This document shows positions 16,759 to 24,767 of a stretch of DNA of 31,221 nucleotides, in pieces (the first letter of the stretch is position 1; every line of letters starts with the position of its first letter). The notes under the pieces were generated by a model. That model was not told where the DNA came from. It searched no databases and saw only the letters and a list, made by a program, of their open reading frames with translations. The position numbers and the translations under genes are program-made. The stretch spans positions 1 to 31,221 of the IMG/VR virus record IMGVR_UViG_3300030382_002593; one strand, written 5' to 3'. This stretch comes from a virus.

Positions 16759-17161
16759 TAGAGTCAATCCTAAATGTTATAGGGGCATCATTCATATATA
16801 AATTATGCTGACTTAAAGAAATTAAAGGCCTATCAGGAATAACTCCATTTATAACATTAATCTCTTTCATGATGCGAAGAATTAAATTTGTTGCTTCCAC
16901 ATCTCCTTGCATTGCTCTTTGCCAATGTCTGAGCATTAATTGATTATAGCGTTCCATTTGTATTGAACGAACGTCATCCGCAAGACCAACATGTTCTTTG
17001 GCTAAATCGGATAAAATCCTCTTTTTATCCCTGTGAATTAAAGAATAGGCAACGCCTTCCTGTTCTGCTATTTGTCTTTCGCTCGCCCCTGCAAGTACGG
17101 ATTGCAAAACACGAAATCTGCGTAATTGTGCTTTTTCGGATTGACCGTTTTTTAATGCCAT
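16673..17161 (-). CDS. Terminase small subunit
   Basis: 162 aa, start overlapping the glycosyltransferase stop (TAATG). Residues about 20-55 (LAGASERQIAEQEGVAYSLIHRDKKRIL) form a helix-turn-helix for recognition of the packaging site. A helical oligomerisation region follows, with QLMLRHWQRAMQGDVEATNLILRIMKEIN, a pattern common in terminase small subunits. It precedes and overlaps the large subunit, the normal order. Confidence 0.85.
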   Translation of the reverse strand: MALKNGQSEKAQLRRFRVLQSVLAGASERQIAEQEGVAYSLIHRDKKRILSDLAKEHVGLADDVRSIQMERYNQLMLRHWQRAMQGDVEATNLILRIMKEINVINGVIPDRPLISLSQHNLYMNDAPITFRIDSNDDTTEADNNLQETAPLPEANGGYILDQ

Positions 17162-18027
17162 TAAGTTATTTTTTCCTTAATAGTCATGCCGTAATTATTT
17201 ACCCCATCGGGAATCTCAATATCGTCCCTTAAAATCAGGCGGTTCTTTTTAAATGATTGATAATTAACCTCATGATGCCATCGGTGAAACTTCCAAACGA
17301 CTCTTGAGACATCAGGATGCATCTTTTGAATCATGCGAGATTTATTCATTGTTCCTTCATCGGCATAAAAGGCATCCGTATTACCACCCTTTAAGCCTTG
17401 TGTGACAATCTTCTGTTGCATGAAGATGTAAAATTCTACCGTACACCAACCGTCCTTCAATGCCCTTAACGAGATGTCAGTATCCTCGTTATATCTGCCT
17501 CTCCATCTATAAGGAAGTTCATTATTTATTAATAAACAAGAGTAAATTCTAGTATTCAAAATAAAGGCGGGATTATCATCCTTAAAGATTACAAACATAT
17601 CGTACTGAGGCCCTGCAAGGGCAACATTCGTATATCGGTCGACGAAATCTTCAGCCATTCTGAATATAGCACCAGTATGGCAATCTAAAGCCCGATTTCC
17701 GTTTAATCGTTTGAAACTTCTGATATTGTCATCCATCACCCAATGCCGAGCGAATCCGTTTTCAATTGAATGCTCCCACGCGAAATTCCTTGCCGCCCCC
17801 GGCCCATTAGACTTCCACTCTTCCTCTGTACAAGGGTCATATTCGTCATGGTATTTCTGTGGTAAAAGTAATATTTGTTCGGGATTAATTACTTTTGCAT
17901 ATTCCTCATATTCCTCAGGTTCAATAACCATATAGTAAGGCTGATTCATTGAATCCAAAGCCTTACTGGTAAAGCGAGTTTCCCATCTCCCCTTACTGAC
18001 AATGTATATGGGGTATTTAGAGTTCAT
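17161..18027 (-). CDS. TAGT-type (TET-associated) glycosyltransferase
   Basis: 288 aa, joined to the ParB-like gene by ATGA. Motifs: PIYIVSKGR at residues 6-14 (the first beta strand and nucleotide-sugar loop), a VIEPEEYEEY segment, GPGAARNFAW at 75-84, WVMDDN at 96-101 (a DxD-like acidic metal site) and YNEDTDISLR at 179-188. This set fits the TET/JBP-associated glycosyltransferases that Iyer and Aravind linked to glycosylated modified bases in phage DNA. No TET/JBP oxygenase or methylase is seen in this window; one may lie elsewhere in the genome. It may also modify another substrate. Confidence 0.75.
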   Translation of the reverse strand: MNSKYPIYIVSKGRWETRFTSKALDSMNQPYYMVIEPEEYEEYAKVINPEQILLLPQKYHDEYDPCTEEEWKSNGPGAARNFAWEHSIENGFARHWVMDDNIRSFKRLNGNRALDCHTGAIFRMAEDFVDRYTNVALAGPQYDMFVIFKDDNPAFILNTRIYSCLLINNELPYRWRGRYNEDTDISLRALKDGWCTVEFYIFMQQKIVTQGLKGGNTDAFYADEGTMNKSRMIQKMHPDVSRVVWKFHRWHHEVNYQSFKKNRLILRDDIEIPDGVNNYGMTIKEKIT

Positions 18028-18665
18028 GCTTCATGCTCATCCGCATATTGCAAACCCAAATTAGTTGTTTCGTGAACAAAGTCTGTGAATGGAATGCTCT
18101 TTGTTTTGTCAGTAATGTTGTAATCAATCAATTCGGCAAATCTGTCGACATCTTCCTGATTCATAAAGTTCATTTGGATTGCCCGAAAATATGTTAAATC
18201 TTCGTTTTCATATTCTGGCATACCCTTCCAATGTTCTTCCCAATCCTCATTCCCTACAAGAGGGTCATAGCCTCCTGTTAGCGAAGATAAAAATTCACTG
18301 ACAGAATCATCTTCGGCAATCAGCCCATCAAGCAGTTCCTCAATCTTCATCTCGTCCCTCCCTGCCATATTAGCCAAAGGGTCTAATGTCGCAAGGATTA
18401 AGTCAGCTTCCCTTTCTGTAACATCTAAAATAAGGACAGGAACCTCCTCATTTCGTGATGCTTCGGCTCTTAAGTGCCCATCAATTAGCATTAAACCGTC
18501 AGGTGTTTCCCTTGCGATTACGGCATCAGCATAGCCGACTTCGTTCAGAATTCCCGCTAATGCTGTCCGTTGATTTATGGGGTGTGTCCGCCAATTTTTT
18601 GGATTGGGGATTAAGTCATTTGCATTTACTAATTTGTACTCTTTAATACGATTCTTAAAAGCCAT
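18024..18665 (-). CDS. ParB-like nuclease-domain protein
   Basis: 213 aa. Residues 9-85 carry the ParB/Srx fold: KLVNANDLIPNPKNWRTHP, LAGILNEVGYADAVIA and the key LIDGHLRAEA motif, followed by VPVLILDVTEREADLILATLDPLA. The C-terminal half is acidic and family-specific. Stand-alone phage ParB-like proteins often sit next to terminases and DNA methylases and may act as nucleases or CTP/ATP-dependent DNA-binding proteins. Here it is followed at once by the TAGT-like glycosyltransferase, which suggests a link with DNA modification or its sensing. Confidence 0.85.
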   Translation of the reverse strand: MAFKNRIKEYKLVNANDLIPNPKNWRTHPINQRTALAGILNEVGYADAVIARETPDGLMLIDGHLRAEASRNEEVPVLILDVTEREADLILATLDPLANMAGRDEMKIEELLDGLIAEDDSVSEFLSSLTGGYDPLVGNEDWEEHWKGMPEYENEDLTYFRAIQMNFMNQEDVDRFAELIDYNITDKTKSIPFTDFVHETTNLGLQYADEHEA

Positions 18666-18729
18666 TACTATACCCCTAGCCTGCTGAATTAGTGATTTAT
18701 AGCCTTGATGTATCTATTCATATTACCGA

Positions 18730-19155
18730 TTATTTTTGCACACCTCTAATGCACACCTCAACTCGGACTTCCTTCATAGTGGCTACTTTTACGAAATACA
18801 TTTGATAGCTTTTAATAAATTTTGGGGAATCGTCTTCAATAATTTTCGCATCTACAATCCCATCAATTGCGGGTGCTACCGCACAAGCTAATCCGTCATA
18901 ATCCATTGGCTTCCTTGCCCAGAAAGATACGATTTCCAACGCACATTCCTTAAACGGCTCGGTCATTTCAGCTTCTTGCTTTGCAATAAGTGCTAAGTTC
19001 CTCGCAATTTCCCGATGTTTTTTTGTTAAATTGGCAATCTTTCTAAAGTGCGTAGTCTTTAATCCGTTTTTTGTAAGTCTTGTATCTGTTTGAATCACTA
19101 TACGAAGCGATTTACTGTAAAACGTAGCGTCCCACAGACTTAATTGCTGAATCAA
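18730..19155 (-). CDS. RusA-like Holliday junction resolvase
   Basis: 141 aa, apparent TTG start with AAGGGGA upstream. The core RKPMDYDGLACAVAPAIDGIVDAKIIEDDSPKFI matches the RusA signature D-x-D-N-L...(F/I)D-x-L...DD-x-x-(V/I): the two Asp of DYD and the DD pair correspond to the catalytic acids. One difference is DYDG in place of DLDN. RusA resolves branched DNA before packaging. The gene follows an intrinsic terminator, so it appears to be the first gene of the late transcription unit. Confidence 0.75.
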   Translation of the reverse strand: MIQQLSLWDATFYSKSLRIVIQTDTRLTKNGLKTTHFRKIANLTKKHREIARNLALIAKQEAEMTEPFKECALEIVSFWARKPMDYDGLACAVAPAIDGIVDAKIIEDDSPKFIKSYQMYFVKVATMKEVRVEVCIRGVQK

Positions 19156-19166
19156 AACAATCCCCT

Positions 19167-19190
19167 TGTTAACTGTTATCTATTGTTAAC
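19167..19190. promoter_or_regulatory. Triple heptamer repeat, candidate operator of the late unit
   Basis: The plus strand reads TGTTAAC TGTTATC tat TGTTAAC: three near-identical heptamers with spacings 0 and 3. It lies between the terminator at 19216-19252 and the RusA start, where a late promoter or operator is expected. The same three-heptamer arrangement with the same spacing occurs at 30076-30099. No convincing -10/-35 pair was found here. Confidence 0.4.
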
Positions 19191-19215
19191 CTTACCCTTA
19201 CGGCAAAAAAAAGGC

Positions 19216-19252
19216 AAAAAAAAAGCACCCCCCCTGCTTATGCAAGGGGGGG
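19216..19252 (-). terminator. Intrinsic terminator closing the early operon
   Basis: On the minus strand a stem of CCCCCCC with GGGGGGG, extended by TGC/GCA across a one-base bulge and closed by a 4-base loop, is followed by TGC and nine T. A second run of eight T follows shortly after. It lies 60 bases past the HNH endonuclease stop. This is a clear rho-independent terminator separating the early genes from RusA and the late genes. Confidence 0.9.
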
Positions 19253-19312
19253 AGTTTGTAGTGTGTAAATTCATTCGTTCACAACCCTTTCTCTTTATAC
19301 GGTTGAATGAAA

Positions 19313-20248
19313 TTATGCTACATAAGCTTCAACGTCATTTAAAGCGACATAGAAATCTGACCATACGACATAAGCCTTTGCGATTTTCAATCTATCTTTG
19401 GCGTTATAAGCAGAAGTCCATATTTCTCTAAATAAAGTTAATTTCGGGTCATTTTCTAAATCAATAGCATGTAACTCTGATTTATCCCTTATTGAATCCA
19501 CCCACGGCTTAGTCCATTCCTCCCATTCATCCTTAACGTGGGATTCAACCATCATTTGCATATCGATAGGTTGTCGTACTAAATGTCTTGTCGGAATTAT
19601 CACATTAGGATTATAAGGAGGAATAGAAATAATGCGTGGTTTTAATGACATTAAGTCGAAGGTCTCAGATTCAGGCTCGGGTTTAGGTTTAAGATATCCA
19701 ACCCATTCAGGTGGTTCGTACTCCTTCGCACCTTTCCCAATATTACATCTACGACAAGCAGTTGTAAGGTTCTCCATTTCATTCCCCCCACCTTTCGATA
19801 CAGGGACAATGTGGTCAACTTCTAATCGGATATCCTCTTCTGAACTTTTAGCCCCGCAATAAACACATTTGTACTTATCTCTTGCAAGAACCTTAAATCG
19901 TATAGCACTACCTATGTATTTTCTTTTGTTTTGTTTTTTCGGCGTTTTCCTTGCCTTTCTTATTTCATCAAGTCCCTCCTTATACGCCTTCGTTCCATAT
20001 GACCCTGAGGTCAAGTTTATGGTAGTAGGAATAGCTAAAACCGAATCGGCTGCAGTCCTAGCCTTAATTTCTGCGGCGGATTCGTGTGGCCTGTGCCACA
20101 TATTAACGGTACTCATCCATGATGGAACGCTAACCGAATCGGCTGCAATCGCTGATGCACCCCCTACAGTAATTGTTCCATCCTCTAATATCGCATTAAA
20201 ACTTTGATTTAAACTCCTTTCCTTCCTTTTCACTTTTTTATGAACCAT
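19313..20248 (-). CDS. HNH homing-type endonuclease
   Basis: 311 aa from ATG at 20248; a TTG five codons earlier overlaps the upstream gene and is less likely. The nuclease centre is KYKCVYCGAKS, then LEVDHIVPVSKGGGN, then NLTTACRRCNIGKG: two CxxC zinc pairs around the His/Asn active site (DHI, N-x8-CRRC). About 105 residues precede it, basic and of unknown fold, and about 130 residues follow. HNH enzymes in phages take part in packaging or homing; this one ends the early operon, away from the terminase, so a homing or replication role is as likely as packaging. Confidence 0.85.
   Translation of the reverse strand: MVHKKVKRKERSLNQSFNAILEDGTITVGGASAIAADSVSVPSWMSTVNMWHRPHESAAEIKARTAADSVLAIPTTINLTSGSYGTKAYKEGLDEIRKARKTPKKQNKRKYIGSAIRFKVLARDKYKCVYCGAKSSEEDIRLEVDHIVPVSKGGGNEMENLTTACRRCNIGKGAKEYEPPEWVGYLKPKPEPESETFDLMSLKPRIISIPPYNPNVIIPTRHLVRQPIDMQMMVESHVKDEWEEWTKPWVDSIRDKSELHAIDLENDPKLTLFREIWTSAYNAKDRLKIAKAYVVWSDFYVALNDVEAYVA
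20039..20147 (-). repeat. Two 16-bp direct repeats inside the HNH gene
   Basis: AACCGAATCGGCTGCA occurs at 20039-20054 and again at 20132-20147, 93 bases (31 codons) apart and in the same frame, so both encode an AADSV peptide. The core CCGAATCGG is nearly palindromic. It may be an internal duplication in the N-terminal domain or a protein-binding site. Confidence 0.6.
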
Positions 20249-20423
20249 GACCTGACCTCTCAATAAAGTCTTGGTAAGCCATAGTTATATCGTAGGCACA
20301 GTCACTACAGTAATCTTGTCCATTCCTAAGGGTGTCGTATATCAGGTAATCCTTCAAAGGTTCACCACAATGGCTACATATATTGAGTGGTTCAGCTATG
20401 TTTAGATTTATTTGTCCAACCAT
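20238..20423 (-). CDS. Small zinc-ribbon protein
   Basis: 61 aa from ATG at 20423, preceded by AAGGAGAG; a longer form from 20462 overlaps the previous gene and lacks a good ribosome binding site. Two CxxC pairs (NICSHCGEPL and DYCSDCAYD) 22 residues apart form a zinc ribbon. The C-terminal end overlaps the HNH start by about ten bases. Such small proteins are common in phage early operons; target and function are unknown. Confidence 0.75.
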   Translation of the reverse strand: MVGQINLNIAEPLNICSHCGEPLKDYLIYDTLRNGQDYCSDCAYDITMAYQDFIERSGHGS

Positions 20424-20601
20424 ATCGTAATTTCTCTCCTTGTTTAGTAGGGGGTGGGTCATATTTCATGTAATTACATTTCACGCATCTTTTATCGTTA
20501 AATCCATCTAGAGCATCAGCCTCGGTGAAATAATGTCTGCATGATTGTTTAATTATTAAGGGGTCTATGACCTCCTTTTTTTCGGGTTTGTTATAAGCCA
20601 T
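20392..20601 (-). CDS. Small hypothetical zinc-binding protein
   Basis: 69 aa (MAYNKPEKKEVIDPLIIKQSCRHYF...), with CRHYF and RCVKCNYMKY giving Cys and His that could bind one zinc ion. The tail is basic. The ribosome binding site is only a weak AGAGAGA in a CT/TA repeat leader with a preceding hairpin. Its 3' end overlaps the next gene by about 30 bases. No family is named. Confidence 0.65.
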   Translation of the reverse strand: MAYNKPEKKEVIDPLIIKQSCRHYFTEADALDGFNDKRCVKCNYMKYDPPPTKQGEKLRYGWTNKSKHS

Positions 20602-20623
20602 ATTTATATATATATCTCTCTCT

Positions 20624-20658
20624 CTTTTTACCCCCTACTTTAGTAGGGGGGAAAAAAG
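20624..20658 (-). other. Perfect hairpin in a simple-sequence leader
   Basis: CCCCCTAC and GTAGGGGG pair around a 4-base loop and are flanked by complementary CTTTTT/AAAAAG arms separated by one mismatch. There is no U-tract on either strand, so it is not a clear terminator. A palindrome (ATGTTTTC/GAAAACAT) overlaps the stop of the upstream gene just before it, and an (AG)n(AT)n stretch follows up to the next start. It may be an mRNA processing or stability element. Confidence 0.55.
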
Positions 20659-20675
20659 AGATAATAAATGTTTTC

Positions 20676-21125
20676 CTAAGAAAACATATTTAGTTGAAAA
20701 TGTTGGTTGTAATCTTGTCTTGTTAACCCCCCACTCCAGTATTTAAGTGGCAGATAAATTTGTTTGCCATAACCTCTGTCGAATTCGACTCCATGTTTGT
20801 CCCACATCGTGAGGTCAGTTATATAAGTGCTATCCGTATCTCTTGCATGGATTCGGAACAATATTTTGTATCTCGTCCCTTCCATGTTGATATCCCATGT
20901 GCAATGCCGCTTAATTTGATTAATAACATCAATATCCATAGCCCACGCAGGCGGCATTCGTAATTGATGAGACTCTTGCTCCACCTCCTTATCCACGTAT
21001 CCAGTTTCCTCGTCAGGGTCGTAATAAAAAGTGGCAATCACTTTCCTCCCTGTGTTGTCAAAAATCGGGCGGCGGTGCATTTGAGCATATTTGGCTCTTA
21101 AGCGATTCATTTCCTCTTCAAACAT
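20676..21125 (-). CDS. Hypothetical early protein
   Basis: 149 aa starting MFEEEMNRLRAKYAQ, the ATG one base after the previous stop with AGGGGG seven bases ahead. An upstream in-frame start at 21245 would lie inside the previous gene. The sequence has a helical, charged N-terminus followed by a mixed alpha/beta part rich in Tyr and Trp (FYYDPDEETGY, CTWDINMEGTRYKILFRIHA). No family is recognised; it belongs to the same tightly packed block as the zinc-ribbon genes upstream. Confidence 0.65.
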   Translation of the reverse strand: MFEEEMNRLRAKYAQMHRRPIFDNTGRKVIATFYYDPDEETGYVDKEVEQESHQLRMPPAWAMDIDVINQIKRHCTWDINMEGTRYKILFRIHARDTDSTYITDLTMWDKHGVEFDRGYGKQIYLPLKYWSGGLTRQDYNQHFQLNMFS

Positions 21126-21126
21126 T

Positions 21127-21657
21127 TTATGCCCCCTGTATGTGCAATAATCTGCGATATATCTGTTTTGTAAATTGGCTTGGATGCGAGAGTAATTCCT
21201 TAACTTCGCCATTTTCACCAAGCGAGAGTTTAGTTCCACAGCCAATACAAATTGCTATACAGCTATATTTCATTTCTTCAATAGCCAAGACTCTCAAATG
21301 CAGACAATAAAGATAATATTTGCCGAAGGATTTCGTTGGTACATTTCTACGGAAAACCCTGTCCTGACTATGATTAGCCGCATATTTGTGCTGTGGTGCA
21401 AAGGTTACCGGCAAATAACCCCAATGTTCACCGTCTTCAGTAGAACGCTGTTCCCACACAGCACCACATATATCGCATTTGAGAACTTTGAGGGGATTCC
21501 CAATAAAGTCGGCTCTATTCTCGGAAATTGGGCGAATTTTTCGCTCCCCATTAATCGAGCAACATTCTAATGAAATCCAATTTAAAAACCTTTCGTTTTG
21601 GAATTCAATATGAGTATGCGAAAAGCCTGTAACTGGTTTTTTACTGGAGTTAGCCAT
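21127..21657 (-). CDS. Hypothetical protein with two zinc-binding CxxC pairs
   Basis: 176 aa, start inside the previous stop region (ATGGCTAA overlap). LKCDICGAVWEQR and AICIGCGTKLSLG are two CxxC knuckles about 70 residues apart; between them are several His and Tyr residues. The protein starts MANSSKKPVTGFSHTHIEF. It looks like a zinc-ribbon nucleic-acid-binding protein, but no family can be named. Confidence 0.7.
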   Translation of the reverse strand: MANSSKKPVTGFSHTHIEFQNERFLNWISLECCSINGERKIRPISENRADFIGNPLKVLKCDICGAVWEQRSTEDGEHWGYLPVTFAPQHKYAANHSQDRVFRRNVPTKSFGKYYLYCLHLRVLAIEEMKYSCIAICIGCGTKLSLGENGEVKELLSHPSQFTKQIYRRLLHIQGA

Positions 21658-21889
21658 CGACTTCCTCCATACTTCCGTATTTATCCCACAGAACAGGAAA
21701 TGATTCAGTTTTAACAGTTAATTTGGCAACTACGACAAATTTATTACCGCAGTCGGTTTCTTCGTCCATACAGGTTACAAGAACCGTTTCCTCACATCTC
21801 TGAAACCTTGGTCGAGGAACCCCATAGAAGAAAACGTTTTCACATTTAGGACATTTAGCCGGTACATTAATATTTTCTTGTTCTTGCAT
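21650..21889 (-). CDS. Small zinc-ribbon protein
   Basis: 79 aa with TAATG start overlap. AKCPKCENVFFYG and VTCMDEETDCGNKF give CxxC and C-x7-C, a complete zinc-ribbon set. The tail is acidic. It is the first of three zinc-binding small proteins in this block, which suggests regulators or accessory factors of early gene expression. Confidence 0.7.
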   Translation of the reverse strand: MQEQENINVPAKCPKCENVFFYGVPRPRFQRCEETVLVTCMDEETDCGNKFVVVAKLTVKTESFPVLWDKYGSMEEVDG

Positions 21890-22161
21890 TATTCGTCTCC
21901 CTCCATATCGTGCTCTACAACTATTTGGTTAACATCTTCAGTTCGCCAACTTTGACCATCACCAATCAATAGAGGGACAACATCTTTGTCTTTTACTTTA
22001 ATTAATTCTTGTAAAATATCGTCATTCACAATGACCCTTACATCACCGCTAAAGCCATTGACCCGATTTGCTCTGTTCGTATCTTTTTGCCTAACAGTTT
22101 TAATAAGGTTCACCATATCGGGATAGTGGTTGAACTGTAGGGTTATTTCATAATTTGCCAT
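21889..22161 (-). CDS. Hypothetical small early protein
   Basis: 90 aa (MANYEITLQFNHYPDMVNLIKTVRQKD...), with an ACAAGGAG ribosome binding site. It has a mixed alpha/beta pattern and a very acidic C-terminal end (VVEHDMEGDE). No motif is recognised. It is the first gene after a 93-base gap that holds a GC-rich hairpin. Confidence 0.65.
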   Translation of the reverse strand: MANYEITLQFNHYPDMVNLIKTVRQKDTNRANRVNGFSGDVRVIVNDDILQELIKVKDKDVVPLLIGDGQSWRTEDVNQIVVEHDMEGDE

Positions 22162-22204
22162 TCTGTACTCCTTGTTTTATCCTTTGCAAAACTTTTTTGT
22201 TTTT

Positions 22205-22241
22205 GGGGGGATGGTTTCTCTCCTTGTTTAAACATCCCCCC
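22205..22241. other. GC-rich hairpin between the ATPase gene and the next gene
   Basis: GGGGGGATG and CATCCCCCC pair around a 19-base loop. On the plus strand six T follow, so it could stop antisense transcription; on the minus strand, the coding direction, no U-tract follows. The minus-strand loop contains AAACAAGGAGAG, the same ribosome-binding-site sequence used by several early genes. Confidence 0.5.
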
Positions 22242-22254
22242 TTTTTTCAATTAC

Positions 22255-23505
22255 TTAATACTCAGCTTTGGTGGCATCTAAATGCCATAAAGTCCCATCG
22301 CTAACAAATCGGTCATCCCTTGATAGTGAGGAGGAAAAAGACCTTAAGTTGGATACCTTGATTTCATCGGCTAAGTCCTCTAAGGACAGCCCTGTACCAT
22401 TGGCTTCTTCAAGTAATTTTGCACTCCTGTCACAATAAGAATCTGACCCCAAAGCGGCATGGTGTTTTATATCTAGTGGCTCTAAATAAATCCCATCCCC
22501 CCATGTCATACGAAACCCAACAGGTTCTCTCAAAGTACCAATGTTAGTTTTCATGTGATGCATCGCTAAATCAATATAGTTTTCCCCCTTTTTCTGTGAT
22601 TTTTTGAGTTCGAAAGTATTCCTCGGTAAATTTGTCCAATAGACAGAACCAAATGGGCCGTTTTTCCCACCACCGCCTTTCGTAATATGAGCCAAGGTGA
22701 TGGTAGTTACTGGTCTGTCAAAATCTGACAACATTCTGAGTGCAGAAAAATACTGTAATGTAGCATCTGCTTTCTCAGGTTCGCCACCACAGGCGGGGCC
22801 TGCAGAATCAATTAATACAAGGTCAATATTTTTGTCCCTGATTTCGGCTCTAAGGGTCTCGACCTCTGCGGCTAGAGGAGAAGCACAAAAGCGATAGTAA
22901 ATCATCGAGTCATTGGGTAAATCCATCCCTCTGATAATCCCATTATTCCTTCGCCAAGTCTCCTCCCAACTTGCTTCAAAGTCTAAAACCAAAGTGTTGC
23001 CTTTCACGGTTTGAAAACTGTCTGTCAGCCCGATACCGCTTTGAACCATAGTAAGCAAAGCTACCCCTAGAGTAGATTTGCCCATACCACCATCTCCATA
23101 AATTAGAGTCGGCATTCCTTCAAAGGCTATACCTGTGATTCGTTCAGGTGGCATTTCAGGTGGCTCCATACTATTTAGCTTAAATACAGGCTGACCTTTT
23201 CGGTATTCCTTTAATGCTAAATTAGTAGCCTGAGTCAATCGTCCTTTCCAATTTCTGCCTGCGGCAGAATCGTTTAAATCGCTAATAGTATTGCGAAAAG
23301 TACGAGTGACACCAGTTCTAAGTGGCCCAAGTAAGTGCGGATTCAATTGCTGATAATCTCTTACCGAGATTTCCGCATCGACATGATAATCGGTGTGGGT
23401 GTAGAAACTGACCATATCAATTTCTACCCCATCATCCCACTTAATTACATAACCAAGACCCTTGGGAGTAATCTCAGGAATGCTCAAATCGTCTTCCATT
23501 GTCAT
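22255..23505 (-). CDS. RecA-fold ATPase, RepA/DnaB-like replication helicase
   Basis: 416 aa, joined to the previous gene by ATGA. Walker A is GDGGMGKST at residues 137-145, a strand LVLDFEASWEET follows at about 172, and Walker B is LVLIDSAGP at 229-237. TITLAHITKGG and GSVYWTNLPRNTFEL correspond to the later RecA-type motifs. This pattern is that of the AAA_25/RepA family of hexameric replicative ATPases. Residues about 370-412 look like a winged helix (LSLEDLADEIKVSNLRSFSSSLSRD). The first 120 residues are unrelated to primases. It is probably the phage's own replicative helicase or loader. Confidence 0.82.
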   Translation of the reverse strand: MTMEDDLSIPEITPKGLGYVIKWDDGVEIDMVSFYTHTDYHVDAEISVRDYQQLNPHLLGPLRTGVTRTFRNTISDLNDSAAGRNWKGRLTQATNLALKEYRKGQPVFKLNSMEPPEMPPERITGIAFEGMPTLIYGDGGMGKSTLGVALLTMVQSGIGLTDSFQTVKGNTLVLDFEASWEETWRRNNGIIRGMDLPNDSMIYYRFCASPLAAEVETLRAEIRDKNIDLVLIDSAGPACGGEPEKADATLQYFSALRMLSDFDRPVTTITLAHITKGGGGKNGPFGSVYWTNLPRNTFELKKSQKKGENYIDLAMHHMKTNIGTLREPVGFRMTWGDGIYLEPLDIKHHAALGSDSYCDRSAKLLEEANGTGLSLEDLADEIKVSNLRSFSSSLSRDDRFVSDGTLWHLDATKAEY

Positions 23506-23912
23506 AAGGGAACCCCCCCTCCGTTTGTTTCTTTATGCCTCAAATAATCGAGGTGACTTCTGTTTTGAGCGGAGTTGAGGCTCGCCTGTCGTTCACTAAG
23601 TTCTTCCAAAAACTTCATAATATCTCTGGTTTTAACAAAGATTTGGTCAGATTCGTCCATTGTCTTTTTAAGCATGAGAAGTGTTTTTTTATGCTCCTCA
23701 TGCTCAAATTGATAAGCGGGTTTCCATCCTTGTTCATCGCTATCAATACTGACTATAGCGTTATTTACAACCGTAATTGCTTCCGTTAACAAATCTTTAT
23801 GACTCTGACCATTTACTTCAGAAAGGTAATAAGTATTACGGTTTAGGATATCGCTGAATTCATTTTTTATTTGCACCCAAGATTTCAACACGGCATCAAT
23901 GTTTTCTACCAT
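23502..23912 (-). CDS. Hypothetical helical early protein
   Basis: 136 aa, with an AGGAG ribosome binding site and start overlapping the previous stop. It is largely helical and charged (MLKKTMDESDQIFVKTRDIMKFLEELSERQASLN), consistent with a coiled-coil partner. It is sandwiched by overlaps between the possible SSB-like gene and the replicative ATPase, so it may be a replication accessory protein. No family is recognised. Confidence 0.7.
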   Translation of the reverse strand: MVENIDAVLKSWVQIKNEFSDILNRNTYYLSEVNGQSHKDLLTEAITVVNNAIVSIDSDEQGWKPAYQFEHEEHKKTLLMLKKTMDESDQIFVKTRDIMKFLEELSERQASLNSAQNRSHLDYLRHKETNGGGVPL

Positions 23913-24751
23913 GGAAGGTCTCCTGTTGAGTGCGTTTCTAAAAAGGATGCTAACATCTGATAGTTAGAACCATTTTTAGCTAGAAAATCATTACTGGACT
24001 CGTACCCTCCTTCCTTCAATTTCCTTTTCCTGTCTTCAACCGATACCTCTTTTGCATCAAGGTACTGGTCTAAGTCAGCTTTATTTTTTATGGTGGAATT
24101 TGGAGGGGATTCTTTAGGTATTATTTTTGAAATCAACGCTCCTTCCTCAACAGCCTTTTGTACAAGAGGGGAATATCTGGCGAAAGTTCTCTCGTTCAAC
24201 CATTGAGCAATTTCTTCCGCGTTCTGCAACACCTCTGGAACGTCAGCCGCTCCAAAAGCAATCGCCTGCATTACCGCAGTTCGGTCATTTGTTCCTTGCT
24301 CTTTATTAATGGTTACCATATCCCCACCAACTAATCCCTTAGAGGGTGGTAGCAGACCGTTTGAGGAACTTTTGACTGTCGGTGATATAGACATATCACC
24401 TAAACCACTACCGACTTGAAAAGTAAGGAATTTCCATTGATAACTATTGTCGTATTTTGGGTCTCTGGGTTCGCCGACATGTGCCCCTGTGGTAGGAGGG
24501 CTTAATAATTCTCCCCTGACCAAATCTGCCTGCGTGGTAAAAGTTTGATGTCCCTGTCCATCACAGTCAGCATTCCATACTTTTGCTTTCGGACATTGCC
24601 CATCAGGAACGCTTCGCATCTGCTCTAAATCAGCCGCTTCAAGTTTCCCGATAGGATATACCGTCATTAAAAACTTATTGATATCTGGCACACCGAGTAT
24701 TAGTGCATTTTTTTCGTTGTGTCCATGATATGTGACATTAAAAATTGTCAT
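23906..24751 (-). CDS. Possible single-strand DNA-binding or replication protein
   Basis: 281 aa from ATG at 24751 (MTIFNVTYHGHNEKN) with GAGAG upstream; a longer start at 24952 is rejected because it lies within the preceding gene. The N-terminal half is beta-rich. A segment NKEQGTNDRTAVMQAIAFGAADVPEVL precedes an acidic helical region. The protein ends STGDLPW, which resembles the acidic C-terminal peptide of SSB-type proteins (DD-I/L-P-F/W). The gene lies two genes ahead of the RecA-fold ATPase. The SSB idea rests on the tail and the context and is weak, since the final codons also overlap the next start. Confidence 0.5.
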   Translation of the reverse strand: MTIFNVTYHGHNEKNALILGVPDINKFLMTVYPIGKLEAADLEQMRSVPDGQCPKAKVWNADCDGQGHQTFTTQADLVRGELLSPPTTGAHVGEPRDPKYDNSYQWKFLTFQVGSGLGDMSISPTVKSSSNGLLPPSKGLVGGDMVTINKEQGTNDRTAVMQAIAFGAADVPEVLQNAEEIAQWLNERTFARYSPLVQKAVEEGALISKIIPKESPPNSTIKNKADLDQYLDAKEVSVEDRKRKLKEGGYESSNDFLAKNGSNYQMLASFLETHSTGDLPW

Positions 24752-24767
24752 TTCGCTCTCTCTCTCT

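Noticed and set aside
22205-22241. Rho-independent terminator for the replication ATPase gene
   Set aside because: The T run lies on the plus-strand side; on the coding strand only A-rich sequence follows the stem.
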